This document shows positions 1 to 7,666 of a stretch of 15,717 nucleotides of DNA, piece after piece. The stretch spans positions 1 through 15,717 of the forward strand of contig JANODG010000207.1 of NCBI GenBank assembly GCA_031412575.1, written 5' to 3'. The first letter of the stretch is position 1; the number at the start of each line of letters is the position of its first letter. Source of the stretch: JAMLIO01 sp031412575. GTDB lineage: Bacteria > Bdellovibrionota > Bdellovibrionia > Bdellovibrionales > UBA1609. The translations under genes and the position numbers were made by a program. The notes under the pieces were generated by a model, which ran no database searches, had not been told where the DNA came from, and saw nothing but the letters and a program-made list of their open reading frames with translations.

Positions 1-362
1 CTTTTGAAGTCCCATTAGAGGACTTTTTAGCTTTAGATCCTAAAGTTCAGCTTATGAAATTAGGATTTTCAGAAGAGAGCGCCCTTGCTCAGATTGAAAA
101 GCATGGGATGGATCTAATCAATCATTCTATACATACCGTCATTCAAACTCAGCCCAAGCACATGAGAGATATAGAAGTTGAATCCCACGAGCATGCTTTG
201 TTCACGGACAACCCTGCAATGACAGGTTTTAGCGGTGGTCCAGTGACAAACATCAAAGGCGACGTGGTAGGAATACTCACGAATGGAATTCTTTCCAGTC
301 CAGAGCCAGGCATATTTGTGTCCCACGGTGCAGGTATTAGATTATTTGCCCCTCTAGAATAA
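1..362 (+). CDS. Trypsin-like serine protease, C-terminal part (5' truncated by window)
   Basis: The frame is open from base 3 with no stop until TAA at 360-362, so the gene begins before the window; the Met at 54 is probably internal. The translated part contains TGFSGGPV followed by a V-x-G-I-x-x-N-G strand. This is the usual surrounding of the nucleophilic Ser in trypsin/S1-type proteases (GxSGGP), and the following GDVVGILTNG matches the strand after the active Ser. The catalytic His and Asp would lie upstream and cannot be seen. No disulfide-forming Cys are present here, which is more like HtrA/V8-like or cytoplasmic trypsin-2 proteins than eukaryotic-type trypsins. The next gene starts about 100 bp downstream on the same strand. 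Confident as a serine protease fold; substrate and location are unknown. Confidence 0.7.
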   Translation, partial: FEVPLEDFLALDPKVQLMKLGFSEESALAQIEKHGMDLINHSIHTVIQTQPKHMRDIEVESHEHALFTDNPAMTGFSGGPVTNIKGDVVGILTNGILSSPEPGIFVSHGAGIRLFAPLE

Positions 363-461
363 TACCAATTTAATTTCTTGAAAACTTTGATGACAAATAA
401 ACTTTCGATCAGCTTGAAGGTTTTCTAGCCATGAGATCAAAAATAAACTATTGAATAACTC

Positions 462-1238
462 ATGAATAATTTTAAAGAAATCACAAGCTCGGACAATAAA
501 ACCTTTAAATCCTGGAAGGAACTTTTAAGTTCCAGAGGAATTAAAAAGCAACAGAAAGCCTTAGTCCAAGGTAAAATTATTGTTCACGAATACTTTAAAA
601 ATTTTTTTGAATCCGACATTGAAATTCTTTTTACAAAAGATCACGGCTTTCCAGCAAACTTAGGACCGAACACAAAATCTTATCTCCTGACTCAAGAGCT
701 TTTCAATGAACTTAACCTTTGTGGTGTCGACTACCCTATGCTTTGCGTCCCCACCCCTGAAGTTGAAACCTTTGAAGAGAATTTTAATTTTAATACAAAA
801 ACAGGTACGCATGTTCTTCTTCCTCTAGGTGACCCTAAAAATCTAGGAGGAGCTTTAAGAAACTGTCTGGCGTTTAATGCAGATTCCGCAATTTTACTTA
901 AAGAAAGTGCGAACCCCTTCCACCCTTTGGCAATTAAAGCTTCAAGCGGCGCTTGCTTTCATTTGAAATTATACAACGGACCGGAAACAAAAGAATTAGA
1001 GCAAACATTAAAACTAGAAAAAATATTTATATTGGATGGCACCGGAACCCCAGTCCATCAGATGAAGTGGCCCGACAAAGTCTTTTTACTTTTAGGCGAA
1101 GAAGGTCAAGGGCCACCAGAAAATTTAAAAAAATCAGGACACCTGATCTCGATTCCAATATCCAACAAGATCGAATCCCTAAACGCCAATCAAGCCCTAG
1201 GCATCGCCCTCTACGAAAGATCCATCAAACGCAGCTAG
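462..1238 (+). CDS. SpoU/TrmH-family RNA 2'-O-methyltransferase
   Basis: This is a 258-residue protein with the layout of SPOUT-class rRNA/tRNA 2'-O-ribose methyltransferases: an N-terminal L30e-like substrate-binding domain (about 25-100) and a C-terminal trefoil-knot SpoU domain (about 115-255). All three SpoU motifs are visible. Motif 1 is GDPKNLGGALRN (N127, G129, R133), motif 2 is LLGEEGQGP (210-218), and motif 3 is IPISNKIESLNANQALG (S239, L240, N241), which forms the SAM-binding knot. Such enzymes transfer a methyl group from S-adenosylmethionine to a ribose in rRNA or tRNA. The exact target cannot be told, because TrmH, RlmB and TsnR-like enzymes share these motifs. I see no clear Shine-Dalgarno sequence before the ATG at 462, but the next residues fit a normal N-terminus. 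It is convergent with the hydroxylase gene downstream. Confidence 0.85.
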   Translation: MNNFKEITSSDNKTFKSWKELLSSRGIKKQQKALVQGKIIVHEYFKNFFESDIEILFTKDHGFPANLGPNTKSYLLTQELFNELNLCGVDYPMLCVPTPEVETFEENFNFNTKTGTHVLLPLGDPKNLGGALRNCLAFNADSAILLKESANPFHPLAIKASSGACFHLKLYNGPETKELEQTLKLEKIFILDGTGTPVHQMKWPDKVFLLLGEEGQGPPENLKKSGHLISIPISNKIESLNANQALGIALYERSIKRS

Positions 1239-1332
1239 CCCTGACTCTTCCATAAATAGAAAATTTAAAATCTTTGTGTTTTTATTTTTTGAAATTAGAA
1301 TTAAGTTTTCTATATTTATGGAAGGGTCAGGG
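1239..1332. repeat. Long inverted repeat at convergent gene ends
   Basis: The left arm (1239-1263) starts directly after the methyltransferase stop codon. The right arm (1306-1332) covers the last codons and stop of the hydroxylase gene. After reverse complementing, the arms agree over about 25 bases with one substitution (T/C) and one 2-base insertion (TA) in the right arm; the shared core is CTTCCATAAATA. The arms are separated by 42 AT-rich bases. In RNA from either direction this gives a long stem, so it may act as a two-way transcription stop, but it lacks the GC-rich stem plus U-tract of a classical intrinsic terminator. Confidence 0.7.
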
Positions 1333-2713
1333 GGCGGACGCTGGTGTTGAGCATGGATCCGTAGTTTTCGGGTCTTTTTGTCATCTTGTAGATGATGAAA
1401 GCGAGCTTGCCTTCGACGTATTCCAATTTTCCGCTCAAGTAGGTTCTAAAAATATTGTCGTTCTTCAGGGATCTGATTTGGTAAAAAAATCTTTCGTGAA
1501 TGATGTCGTTGAAATACGCGGGCATGGACTTTGGCGCCAGCAACCTTGGGGAACTGATATTGACTCGGAATCTTCCGGGTATTTTAGTTCTTAAATCTGC
1601 ATACACGTTATATCCTGATACAGTTAAAAATCTGTTGGGCACAAAATACTCTGATCTTTGTCTTTTAACTTCCTCAAGCTTTAAGTAATCAATGCATTGA
1701 ACTTCTGCTTTAAGTTTTGTGAAGGAAAGTAAAATAATGGGGATAAGTATTAAGGTGAATAAGCTTGTTAATCTGAATTTCAGTATTTTAGAAGGTTTAA
1801 GCTTTGGCCAGGGCCAGTAAGCTTGAACTAAAGAATTTGGATTAACGCCGTGAACTCCAAAAGCGGAAATTTTTTGGCCTTTGGATAGAACGAGGGTTTT
1901 AAAAAGTCGGTCCCAAATCGAAAGAGCCACACCGAAATTTTTATTAAAATGCTCTGGCTGGTTTGAATGATGTATTTGATGCTGCTTTGGACTAATAAGA
2001 ATATTTTCTAGAAATCCAAACGACAAATCAATATGAGAGTGACGTAAGTTTCCCATCACTAGATTAAATACAAAGGCAAAAATATTTACACCTAGAAGGG
2101 TTAAAAGATTCATTTGACCTGAAAACAAAAACATCAAAAACCCACTTGCTACCCCTAAACTGATGGCATTTCTAAATGTGGCGATCAAAGATTCAAGGGG
2201 GTGAATTCTGTAAAGCGTGATGGGTGTAAGCACCGCCGCCGAATGATGTGTTTTATGAAGCTCCCATAAAAAACTAACCTTATGCATGAAGTAGTGATGA
2301 ATAAATCTTAAAAAGTCATCCCAAATAAAAACTAAAACTGTGACCAGAACTATAACGAACAAATTTGCATTTAAAACAGTAAAATCCGGCGATAAAAAAA
2401 ATAAGGATTTCACGGTGTATTTTGAAATTAAGAAGCTAAGGCCTAACACAGGGGCAAATAAAAAGACTTTGATAAGCCCATTAATGATAAAAATTTGGTA
2501 GTCCATCATTGCAGATGGGTTTAGCCAGTAAGAATTCAAAACCTTAGGATTAAGGATCTCATTTATTCTTCGCTTTTTAGAGTACATCAAAAATATCAGG
2601 GCTATGACAGCGGCCACGATTACATTCCCGTAAAACAGCCTTGACCCTGGATCAAACCATGGCCAGATTTCAGCGTGAAGGTTATGGAAATAATTAGGGA
2701 AAAATAAGGTCAT
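1316..2713 (-). CDS. Membrane fatty acid hydroxylase / sterol desaturase family protein with C-terminal extension
   Basis: This is a 465-residue integral membrane protein. Hydrophobic segments lie near 28-45, 76-96, 113-131, 185-220 and 312-331. The His clusters of the di-iron FA_hydroxylase superfamily are all present: HHYFMH (139-144), HKTHH (153-157), H171, HSH (225-227) and HQIHH (245-249). These residues bind two irons that use O2 to hydroxylate or desaturate a lipid substrate in the membrane. The family domain ends near residue 290. A further transmembrane segment and about 130 mostly soluble residues follow (332-465); I do not recognise this tail, and the usual family length is roughly 270-330. 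The final codons lie inside the inverted repeat at 1239-1332. The start at 2713 has only a weak GGGT upstream as a possible ribosome site. The lipid substrate cannot be told from sequence. Confidence 0.85.
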   Translation of the reverse strand: MTLFFPNYFHNLHAEIWPWFDPGSRLFYGNVIVAAVIALIFLMYSKKRRINEILNPKVLNSYWLNPSAMMDYQIFIINGLIKVFLFAPVLGLSFLISKYTVKSLFFLSPDFTVLNANLFVIVLVTVLVFIWDDFLRFIHHYFMHKVSFLWELHKTHHSAAVLTPITLYRIHPLESLIATFRNAISLGVASGFLMFLFSGQMNLLTLLGVNIFAFVFNLVMGNLRHSHIDLSFGFLENILISPKQHQIHHSNQPEHFNKNFGVALSIWDRLFKTLVLSKGQKISAFGVHGVNPNSLVQAYWPWPKLKPSKILKFRLTSLFTLILIPIILLSFTKLKAEVQCIDYLKLEEVKRQRSEYFVPNRFLTVSGYNVYADLRTKIPGRFRVNISSPRLLAPKSMPAYFNDIIHERFFYQIRSLKNDNIFRTYLSGKLEYVEGKLAFIIYKMTKRPENYGSMLNTSVRPLTLP

Positions 2714-2829
2714 ATTAAATATTTACCCGAGCCTGGATTTAAAGTCTAAATTAAGATGAAAAGGGCTTCGTAATTATCTTTTGGTTTTCAAAATTGAGTC
2801 TCGATTTATAGCTTTTTAAAAATCAAATC

Positions 2830-2859
2830 GACGTTAAACTTAGCGCCCGTTATAACGTC
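2830..2859. promoter_or_regulatory. Imperfect palindrome/hairpin in divergent intergenic region
   Basis: GACGTTAAAC (2830-2839) pairs with GTTATAACGTC (2849-2859), giving ten base pairs with one bulged base and the 9-nt loop TTAGCGCCC. It lies between two divergent genes: the hydroxylase starts at 2713 on the minus strand and the secreted protein at 2982 on the plus strand. No T-run directly follows on the plus strand, so a terminator is unlikely in that direction. An operator for a dimeric regulator, or a leader hairpin in the hydroxylase transcript, are the likelier readings. No regulator can be named. Confidence 0.4.
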
Positions 2860-2932
2860 CCAAGTCGAAACCTCGTCTTTGGTTAATGGACATTATTACA
2901 TGTTTCTTGATTTGCCTTTGAATCCTTAATTT

Positions 2933-2961
2933 TTGACGCTATCTTCCCTGCACGTTATAAA
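2933..2961 (+). promoter_or_regulatory. Sigma70-like promoter for the small secreted protein
   Basis: TTGACG (2933-2938) and TATAAA (2956-2961) are separated by exactly 17 bases, close to the housekeeping consensus. Transcription would start near 2968, leaving a very short leader that contains GGGAGA (2968-2973), spaced 8 bases from the ATG at 2982. Confidence 0.6.
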
Positions 2962-2981
2962 TTGATCGGGAGATTCATAAA

Positions 2982-3392
2982 ATGAAGAATTTTTTAGTTT
3001 TAAGCCTTAGCCTTATAATTTCATCTACAAGTTTTGCAGATAGTGAACGTATCTTTAGTTCATACTACGGTGACATTGATCTTAACGTCCTAGAAGAGAT
3101 TATGTCTGAAAGCGCAAATGTTGAAATAGAAAATCTTTCTATGAGCAGAAGTTATAATCCCTTAATAATTCTGTTTTTGAATAGCGTTACAAATTTTAGA
3201 GAATTCTATATCGACTTCACCGTTGGTGAACATAAGTTTGAATGCGATTTTGTATTTATTAAAGATGAAAATAAGATAATGATTTCTAGGTGTTTTTCTG
3301 AAACTGCCGACCTAGGTCCTTTCCCCTTTCGACCCTTAGATACAAATGAACTTGGGTTAGAGGATATTGTACCTCGTAAAGTTAAACTTTAA
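2982..3392 (+). CDS. Small secreted protein of unknown function
   Basis: This is a 136-residue protein. It begins with a short Sec signal peptide (MKNFLVLSLSLIISSTSFA, likely cut after FA at about residue 19). The mature part is about 117 residues and acidic overall. It has two Cys (in FECDFVF and RCFSE) that could form a disulfide in the periplasm. The pattern of alternating hydrophobic residues (FYIDFTVGEHKFECDFVFI) suggests a small beta-rich fold. I do not recognise a family. The start is well supported: a good promoter lies just upstream and GGGAGA is placed 8 bases before the ATG. The gene stands alone, divergent from the hydroxylase and convergent with the nuclease gene. No function is claimed. 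Confidence 0.7.
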   Translation: MKNFLVLSLSLIISSTSFADSERIFSSYYGDIDLNVLEEIMSESANVEIENLSMSRSYNPLIILFLNSVTNFREFYIDFTVGEHKFECDFVFIKDENKIMISRCFSETADLGPFPFRPLDTNELGLEDIVPRKVKL

Positions 3393-3411
3393 TTAAACTT
3401 TGGGTTTAACC
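3381..3411. terminator. Weak AT-rich hairpin between convergent genes
   Basis: GTTAAAC (3381-3387) can pair with GTTTAAC (3404-3410). Alternatively TTAAAC (3393-3398) can pair with GTTTAA (3404-3409) with a 5-nt loop. The direct repeat TTAAACTTT (3382-3390 and 3393-3401) creates this choice. It sits at the 3' end of the secreted-protein gene and before the convergent nuclease gene ends, so a shared terminator is plausible. The stem is AT-rich and no clean U-tract follows, so confidence is low. Confidence 0.25.
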
Positions 3412-3447
3412 TTTAGCAAATATATTGAAGATCAAATTTAAATAGAA

Positions 3448-3945
3448 TCACTTCTTTATATCGCTGGTGGCAGTTTCTCTTGTAGAACTACACCAGTTTT
3501 GTGCCACTTTAGATTTTCCAAAATATCCATAAGCCAAATTATTTTTTATCAGAACGTCTTTAAGACTTTTTCCATCGTAATTCACGTCAGCTAAAATTCG
3601 AAAATATTTGTCCCTTTGAATATTCGTCAGATCAATTCTTGTGGCATTCTTAAGCAGATTGTTTACCAAACTTTTGGCGACCCGAGCTTTATCTAGCTCG
3701 CATTTGTTTTTAGTTTTTATTTCTGGTGTGTCTACACCTAAAACTCTGACATTTATTTTTTCGCCCAGTAAGGGGTGAACGTCTTGAATATTAAAAGTGA
3801 TCGTGTCCCCGTCGTAATTCTTTAAATATTTCACACATCTTAAATTGTTAGCATCATGGACGCACTCGGTTTGATTTTCAGAGAGAACGAAAAATGGGGC
3901 CATGATAAAACTCATCAAAAACGACAACTTCAAAAAAACTTTCAC
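3448..3945 (-). CDS. Secreted thermonuclease (SNase)-like nuclease
   Basis: This is a staphylococcal-nuclease-fold protein. Numbering from an upstream in-frame ATG (3972), the motifs are YDGDT (53-57), NVRVLGVDTPE (74-84) and DKYFRILADV (121-130). They supply the equivalents of SNase D21, R35, D40, E43 and R87, so the Ca2+-dependent phosphodiesterase site looks complete. A CELDKARVAK helix follows the DTPE motif, as in many Gram-negative YncB/SNase proteins. I prefer the GTG at 3945 over the ATG at 3972: a G-rich stretch (GGGGGGA) sits 7 bases before the GTG, and translation then begins VKVFLKLSFLMSF, a normal signal peptide ending near FFVLS. The ATG has no ribosome site and adds nine residues before the charged n-region. 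It probably degrades DNA or RNA in the periplasm or outside the cell. Fold confident; start moderately so. Confidence 0.85.
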   Translation of the reverse strand: MKVFLKLSFLMSFIMAPFFVLSENQTECVHDANNLRCVKYLKNYDGDTITFNIQDVHPLLGEKINVRVLGVDTPEIKTKNKCELDKARVAKSLVNNLLKNATRIDLTNIQRDKYFRILADVNYDGKSLKDVLIKNNLAYGYFGKSKVAQNWCSSTRETATSDIKK

Positions 3946-4054
3946 TGAATTTCCCCCCGGAAATAAGAGCATCTTTAAATGTTAGCTTTAAAAACACTTA
4001 AACATCAAAGTTTTATTTTTGAGAGCTTTGTTAAGATTGATATTAATAAATAGT

Positions 4055-4573
4055 CTACAAACTTAAAGGCAGAATATTTTTTGGCGTCACAAACCATTTT
4101 AGCACAGGCTCTGGCTTGAATGTGATGCAGACAACACCACCTTTTTTTAATTTAAAAAAGTTTTGAATAGGATTTGTTGTAGTTTCCGCTTTGCTCAAAA
4201 GGCTTTGCACTAAACTTGTAAGTTGAGGTTCATGGCCTACAAGCATAATATTATTTTTAAGTTCAAGCTCATTAAAAATTTTATTTTTTAGCTTTAAGAC
4301 TTGGGTGCTAGGTTCAAGCTCGTCCCAAAGATCGACAGACTTACAATTGATTGTTTTTTTTAGAATGTCACAGGTCTGTTTAGACCGAACAAGTGGACTA
4401 TAGGCGATCAGATCAATATCGCTCTCAATTTGGTGCTTAAGCCATTCCGATATTTTAATCATCTTATGACGCCCTTGTTCAGTAATTGGGCGTTCTGAGT
4501 CTAAAAGACCACTTTTTGCAAATTCAATTCGATCTTCGGCAATAGCATGGCGTACAATATATACTTCTTTCAT
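4055..4573 (-). CDS. sixA: Phosphohistidine phosphatase SixA (histidine phosphatase family)
   Basis: This 172-residue protein has the hallmarks of the small SixA branch of the histidine phosphatase (phosphoglycerate mutase-like) superfamily. It begins EVYIVRHAIAEDR, in which R8 and the phosphate-accepting H9 form the RHG-type motif. ERPITEQGRHKM is the usual SixA follow-up. YSPLVRSKQT carries a phosphate-pocket Arg (R63), and LVGHEPQL carries the second catalytic His (H114). In E. coli SixA removes phosphate from histidine of phosphotransfer proteins (ArcB HPt, and the nitrogen PTS protein NPr). The partner here is unknown. The gene is divergent from tex, with 65 bp between starts. No Shine-Dalgarno is visible, and the best promoter would give a leader of only a few bases, so the mRNA may be nearly leaderless. 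Confidence 0.87.
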   Translation of the reverse strand: MKEVYIVRHAIAEDRIEFAKSGLLDSERPITEQGRHKMIKISEWLKHQIESDIDLIAYSPLVRSKQTCDILKKTINCKSVDLWDELEPSTQVLKLKNKIFNELELKNNIMLVGHEPQLTSLVQSLLSKAETTTNPIQNFFKLKKGGVVCITFKPEPVLKWFVTPKNILPLSL

Positions 4574-4585
4574 CTGTAATAATCT

Positions 4586-4614
4586 ATTGTAAGTTAAGCA
4601 AAGAAGTAAGTTAA
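4586..4614 (-). promoter_or_regulatory. Candidate sixA promoter
   Basis: Read on the minus strand, TTAACT (4614-4609) and TACAAT (4591-4586) are separated by 17 bases. The -10 matches the consensus at 5 of 6 positions and the -35 at 4 of 6. Transcription would begin about 6 bases before the sixA ATG at 4573, implying a near-leaderless transcript. Confidence 0.4.
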
Positions 4615-4638
4615 AAAATAAATTAAAAAGGATCTAAT

Positions 4639-7029
4639 ATGAGCTTAAATCAATCGGCAATATTTTCTATTTCAAAAAAACTAGCCATTGCTGCCAATAA
4701 TACGGAAGTGGTTTTAAAACTCTTGATTGATGAAAAAAGCACGATTCCTTTTATCTCTAGGTATAGAAAAGAGGCCACTGGTGGTCTGGACGAAGTCCAA
4801 GTGGGACAAATCCAAGATGAATATAATGCTTTTATCGAATTAGAAAATCGCAGAGCTTTTATTTTAGAAAGCATTAAAAAACAAGAATCCTTAACTAAAG
4901 AGATTGAATCCAAAATTTTAAAAGCTGAAACCTTAAATCAACTTGAAGATATTTATGCACCATTTAAAAGTAAAATTAAAACCAAAGGACAAAAAGCCAA
5001 GGACGCAGGCCTAGAACCTTTAGCCACAATATTAAAAACCAGTCCTAAACCGATTACAAACATCGAAAAAGAATTCGGGACTAAATTTCTAATCAAAGAA
5101 CATAAAATTGAAAACTTCCAACAAGCCCTTGAGGGTGCAATGAATATCATAACGGAAGAAATCATTCACAATCTAGAAATTAAAGAACAGCTTCGTAAAG
5201 ATTTTTGGGCCAATGCCAAATTGAAGTCAGAAAAAAAGAAAGATGCCGAAAAAGAATCTGAGTTTGATAAATTTAAGGACTATTTCGAATTCGAACAAAG
5301 TGTTTTAGATTTAAAAAATCCTAAAAACAGTCACCGTGTCTTGGCAATGCGCCGTGGACAGACTTTAAATATTTTAAAAGTCGACGTGGATTACGACGAA
5401 AATCAAGCCTTGGCCACTATCAAAAATAAACTTTTAAAAGCGGATTTTTTTAAAAGTGATATCGGTTGCCATTCAGAAATCGAAACGTGTATCAAAAAAG
5501 CTTACAAATACGGACTACTCTCAAGCTTGGATCTTGAAATTAAAGGGGATTTAAAAACCATCGCTGACGATTCGGCCATTGATGTGTTTGGTATAAATTT
5601 AAAAAATCTTTTACTTCAACCCTACTTAGGCCAAAAGGCTGTAATGGGGATTGATCCTGGGGTAAGGACCGGATGTAAGATTGCGGTCATTGATAAGAAT
5701 GGAAACTTTTTAGTCGACACAGTCATCTATCCCTTCCCCCCACAAAATGATGTTCAAGGTTCAAGACGAGCCCTTGAAATGGCTTTAGAAAAATTAGACA
5801 TCAAATACATTGCCATTGGTAACGGAACCTATGGTCGAGAAACGTTGCAATTTTTAAGAGAGAATGTAGAGCAAGTAAAAAATGGTAAAACCAAAGCCAT
5901 GTTGGTCAATGAAGATGGGGCAAGTATTTATTCGGCCAGTGAAATTGCTAGAAAAGAATTTCCAGATAAAGACTTAACTGTGCGTGGAGCTGTCAGTATT
6001 GCCAGACGCTTTCAAGATCCTTTAGCGGAATTAGTAAAGATTGATCCTAAGTCCATCGGTGTGGGACAGTATCAACACGATGTGAATGCTTCGAAACTTA
6101 AAAAAACTTTAACTCAAGTTGTAGAAAATTGCGTGAACTTCGTGGGTGTAGATTTAAATACCGCCTCAAGTCCTTTGCTGTCGTATGTTTCAGGAATTGG
6201 ACCTACATTAGCCGATAATATTGTTAAACTTCGAGAAAAAACCGGTGGCTTTAAAAAACGGGAAGATCTTTTAAAAGTTTCCAGATTCTCTGAAAAGATT
6301 TTTGAACAGTGCGCAGGATTTTTAAGAATCTACGACGGGGAAAATCCATTAGACGCCACCTTCATCCACCCTGAAAAATATCCGATCTTATTAGACTGGT
6401 GTAAGGCCAGAAAGATTTCGACTCATGATTTTGTAAAAGACAAAACTCTAATCCAAGACTTTAAAAGTGATAAAGAAATTAAAGCTAAACTTGGGGAATT
6501 TACATTTAAAGATATTGTAAAATCCTTAGAGTCCCCTAGCCAAGATCCTCGAACGGAATTTGTGTCTTTTGAATTTAGAAACGATATGTCTGACATCAAA
6601 GATTTAAAAGTCGGTCAATACTATCCGGGGATCGTCACAAATCTGACGCAGTTTGGGGCTTTCGTGGATATTGGAATAAAAGAAAATGGATTAATCCATG
6701 TCAGTCAAATGTCTGACAAGTTTGTTGAAAACGCCTTAGAGATTTTAAAAGTCGGCCAAGAAGTTAAAGCCCGAGTCATGGAAGTCGACATCGAACGAAA
6801 ACGAATTGCCTTGTCACTTAAAACAGGATCAGATCAGGATATAAAGTCTGCCGGTGGTTACAGTTCGGGAAATAGCACCCGATCAAACTCATCATCTAAG
6901 AATGGCAATAATCCAAATCGACCTCGTGACAATTCGATGTCTTCGAACACTTCTTCCGGTGGTTCACGACAAAGTGCAATGACGAATAATCCCTTCGGAG
7001 CTTTAAAAGACTTAAAGCTTAAAAAATAA
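4639..7029 (+). CDS. tex: Tex, S1-domain RNA-binding transcription accessory protein
   Basis: This is a 796-residue protein with the complete Tex architecture. It has the helical N-terminal domain (about 1-330), a YqgF/RNase H-like domain starting VMGIDPGVRTGCK (335-347), helix-hairpin-helix repeats including GIGPTLADNIVKLREKTGGF (519-538), and an S1 domain (about 656-728: YYPGIVTNLTQFGAFVDIGI...LIHVSQMSD). Tex is the bacterial relative of Spt6, binds RNA and associates with transcription. After the S1 domain there is a low-complexity tail rich in Ser, Asn and Gly (about 738-785), ending in a short basic segment. The ATG at 4639 has AAGGA (4628-4632) at suitable spacing. The gene is followed 2 nt later by greB, another RNA polymerase accessory gene; in E. 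coli greB and the tex orthologue yhgF are also neighbours, though in the other order. Confidence 0.95.
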   Translation: MSLNQSAIFSISKKLAIAANNTEVVLKLLIDEKSTIPFISRYRKEATGGLDEVQVGQIQDEYNAFIELENRRAFILESIKKQESLTKEIESKILKAETLNQLEDIYAPFKSKIKTKGQKAKDAGLEPLATILKTSPKPITNIEKEFGTKFLIKEHKIENFQQALEGAMNIITEEIIHNLEIKEQLRKDFWANAKLKSEKKKDAEKESEFDKFKDYFEFEQSVLDLKNPKNSHRVLAMRRGQTLNILKVDVDYDENQALATIKNKLLKADFFKSDIGCHSEIETCIKKAYKYGLLSSLDLEIKGDLKTIADDSAIDVFGINLKNLLLQPYLGQKAVMGIDPGVRTGCKIAVIDKNGNFLVDTVIYPFPPQNDVQGSRRALEMALEKLDIKYIAIGNGTYGRETLQFLRENVEQVKNGKTKAMLVNEDGASIYSASEIARKEFPDKDLTVRGAVSIARRFQDPLAELVKIDPKSIGVGQYQHDVNASKLKKTLTQVVENCVNFVGVDLNTASSPLLSYVSGIGPTLADNIVKLREKTGGFKKREDLLKVSRFSEKIFEQCAGFLRIYDGENPLDATFIHPEKYPILLDWCKARKISTHDFVKDKTLIQDFKSDKEIKAKLGEFTFKDIVKSLESPSQDPRTEFVSFEFRNDMSDIKDLKVGQYYPGIVTNLTQFGAFVDIGIKENGLIHVSQMSDKFVENALEILKVGQEVKARVMEVDIERKRIALSLKTGSDQDIKSAGGYSSGNSTRSNSSSKNGNNPNRPRDNSMSSNTSSGGSRQSAMTNNPFGALKDLKLKK

Positions 7030-7031
7030 AA

Positions 7032-7508
7032 ATGGCTTTGGAAAAAAACTACATCACTAGAAAGGGCTTCGAAAAATTAAAAGAAGAAGCTGAATTCTTA
7101 TTTTACAAAGATCGTCCTAAGGTCGTTGAAGTCGTATCATGGGCTGCTGGTAATGGTGACCGTAGTGAAAACGCTGACTACCAGTACGGAAAAAAAAGAC
7201 TTCGTGAAATCGACCGAAGGCTTATGTTTCTAAGAGACCGCATGGACATTGCAGAAATCGTTGACCCTGAAAAAATAAAATCAGAAGTCATCGTCTTTGG
7301 CGCAACAGTAACCCTTGAAACTGAAAACGGAACTAAAAAAACTTACCAGATCATTGGCGAAGATGAAATCGACACTGAAGGCAATAAAATCAGTTGGAAA
7401 AGTCCGATCGCTAAAGCGCTTTTGGGCAAAAAAGTCGACGACGAAGTCCTAGTTAAAAAACCTAAAAGTGATGAATACATGACCATCCTTAAAGTCGAAT
7501 ATGTTTAG
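7032..7508 (+). CDS. greB: Transcription elongation factor GreB
   Basis: This 158-residue protein has the size and layout of Gre factors. An N-terminal coiled-coil (about 1-78) includes the tip sequence GDRSENADYQYGKKRLREID (42-61), whose acidic residues (D43, E46, D49) enter the polymerase secondary channel. A C-terminal FKBP-like domain follows (about 80-158, with GATVTLE and GKKVDDEV). The YGKKRLREIDRR run is typical of GreB rather than GreA. Gre factors stimulate RNA polymerase to cleave its backtracked transcript. The ATG lies 2 nt after the tex stop, and the preceding bases (an A-rich run) show no Shine-Dalgarno, so GreB is probably made by ribosomes re-initiating after tex. A single tex-greB transcript is therefore likely. 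No clear intrinsic terminator follows. Confidence 0.92.
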   Translation: MALEKNYITRKGFEKLKEEAEFLFYKDRPKVVEVVSWAAGNGDRSENADYQYGKKRLREIDRRLMFLRDRMDIAEIVDPEKIKSEVIVFGATVTLETENGTKKTYQIIGEDEIDTEGNKISWKSPIAKALLGKKVDDEVLVKKPKSDEYMTILKVEYV

Positions 7509-7666
7509 TTTTTTTCAAGTTTTAGGCTGTGACTCTAATTATTAATGTCCAAATATTTTACAGTCTTTAGTGTTAAAAAATCCGACACCTTAGTAAAAAT
7601 TCATTAGCACTCTATATTGGCCCCCTTAAATTTGAAAAACTTACGCCATTTAGGTAGTTTACCAAC

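Noticed and set aside
953..1255. Plus-strand open frame of 100 codons inside the methyltransferase gene
   Set aside because: It overlaps the SpoU motifs of the real gene in another frame and reads as a basic, low-quality sequence.
3973..4054. Terminator between sixA and the nuclease gene (CAAAG...CTTTG)
   Set aside because: The stem is only five base pairs with a long loop and no U-tract.
4592..4638. Promoter for tex
   Set aside because: Several AT-rich hexamers are present, but no -35/-10 pair with proper spacing stands out.
7509..7666. Promoter and hairpin for the lipoprotein protease (TATATT at 7613-7618; GGTA-GTT-TACC at 7653-7663)
   Set aside because: The -10-like box lacks a reasonable -35 at 16-18 bases, and the hairpin has only four base pairs.
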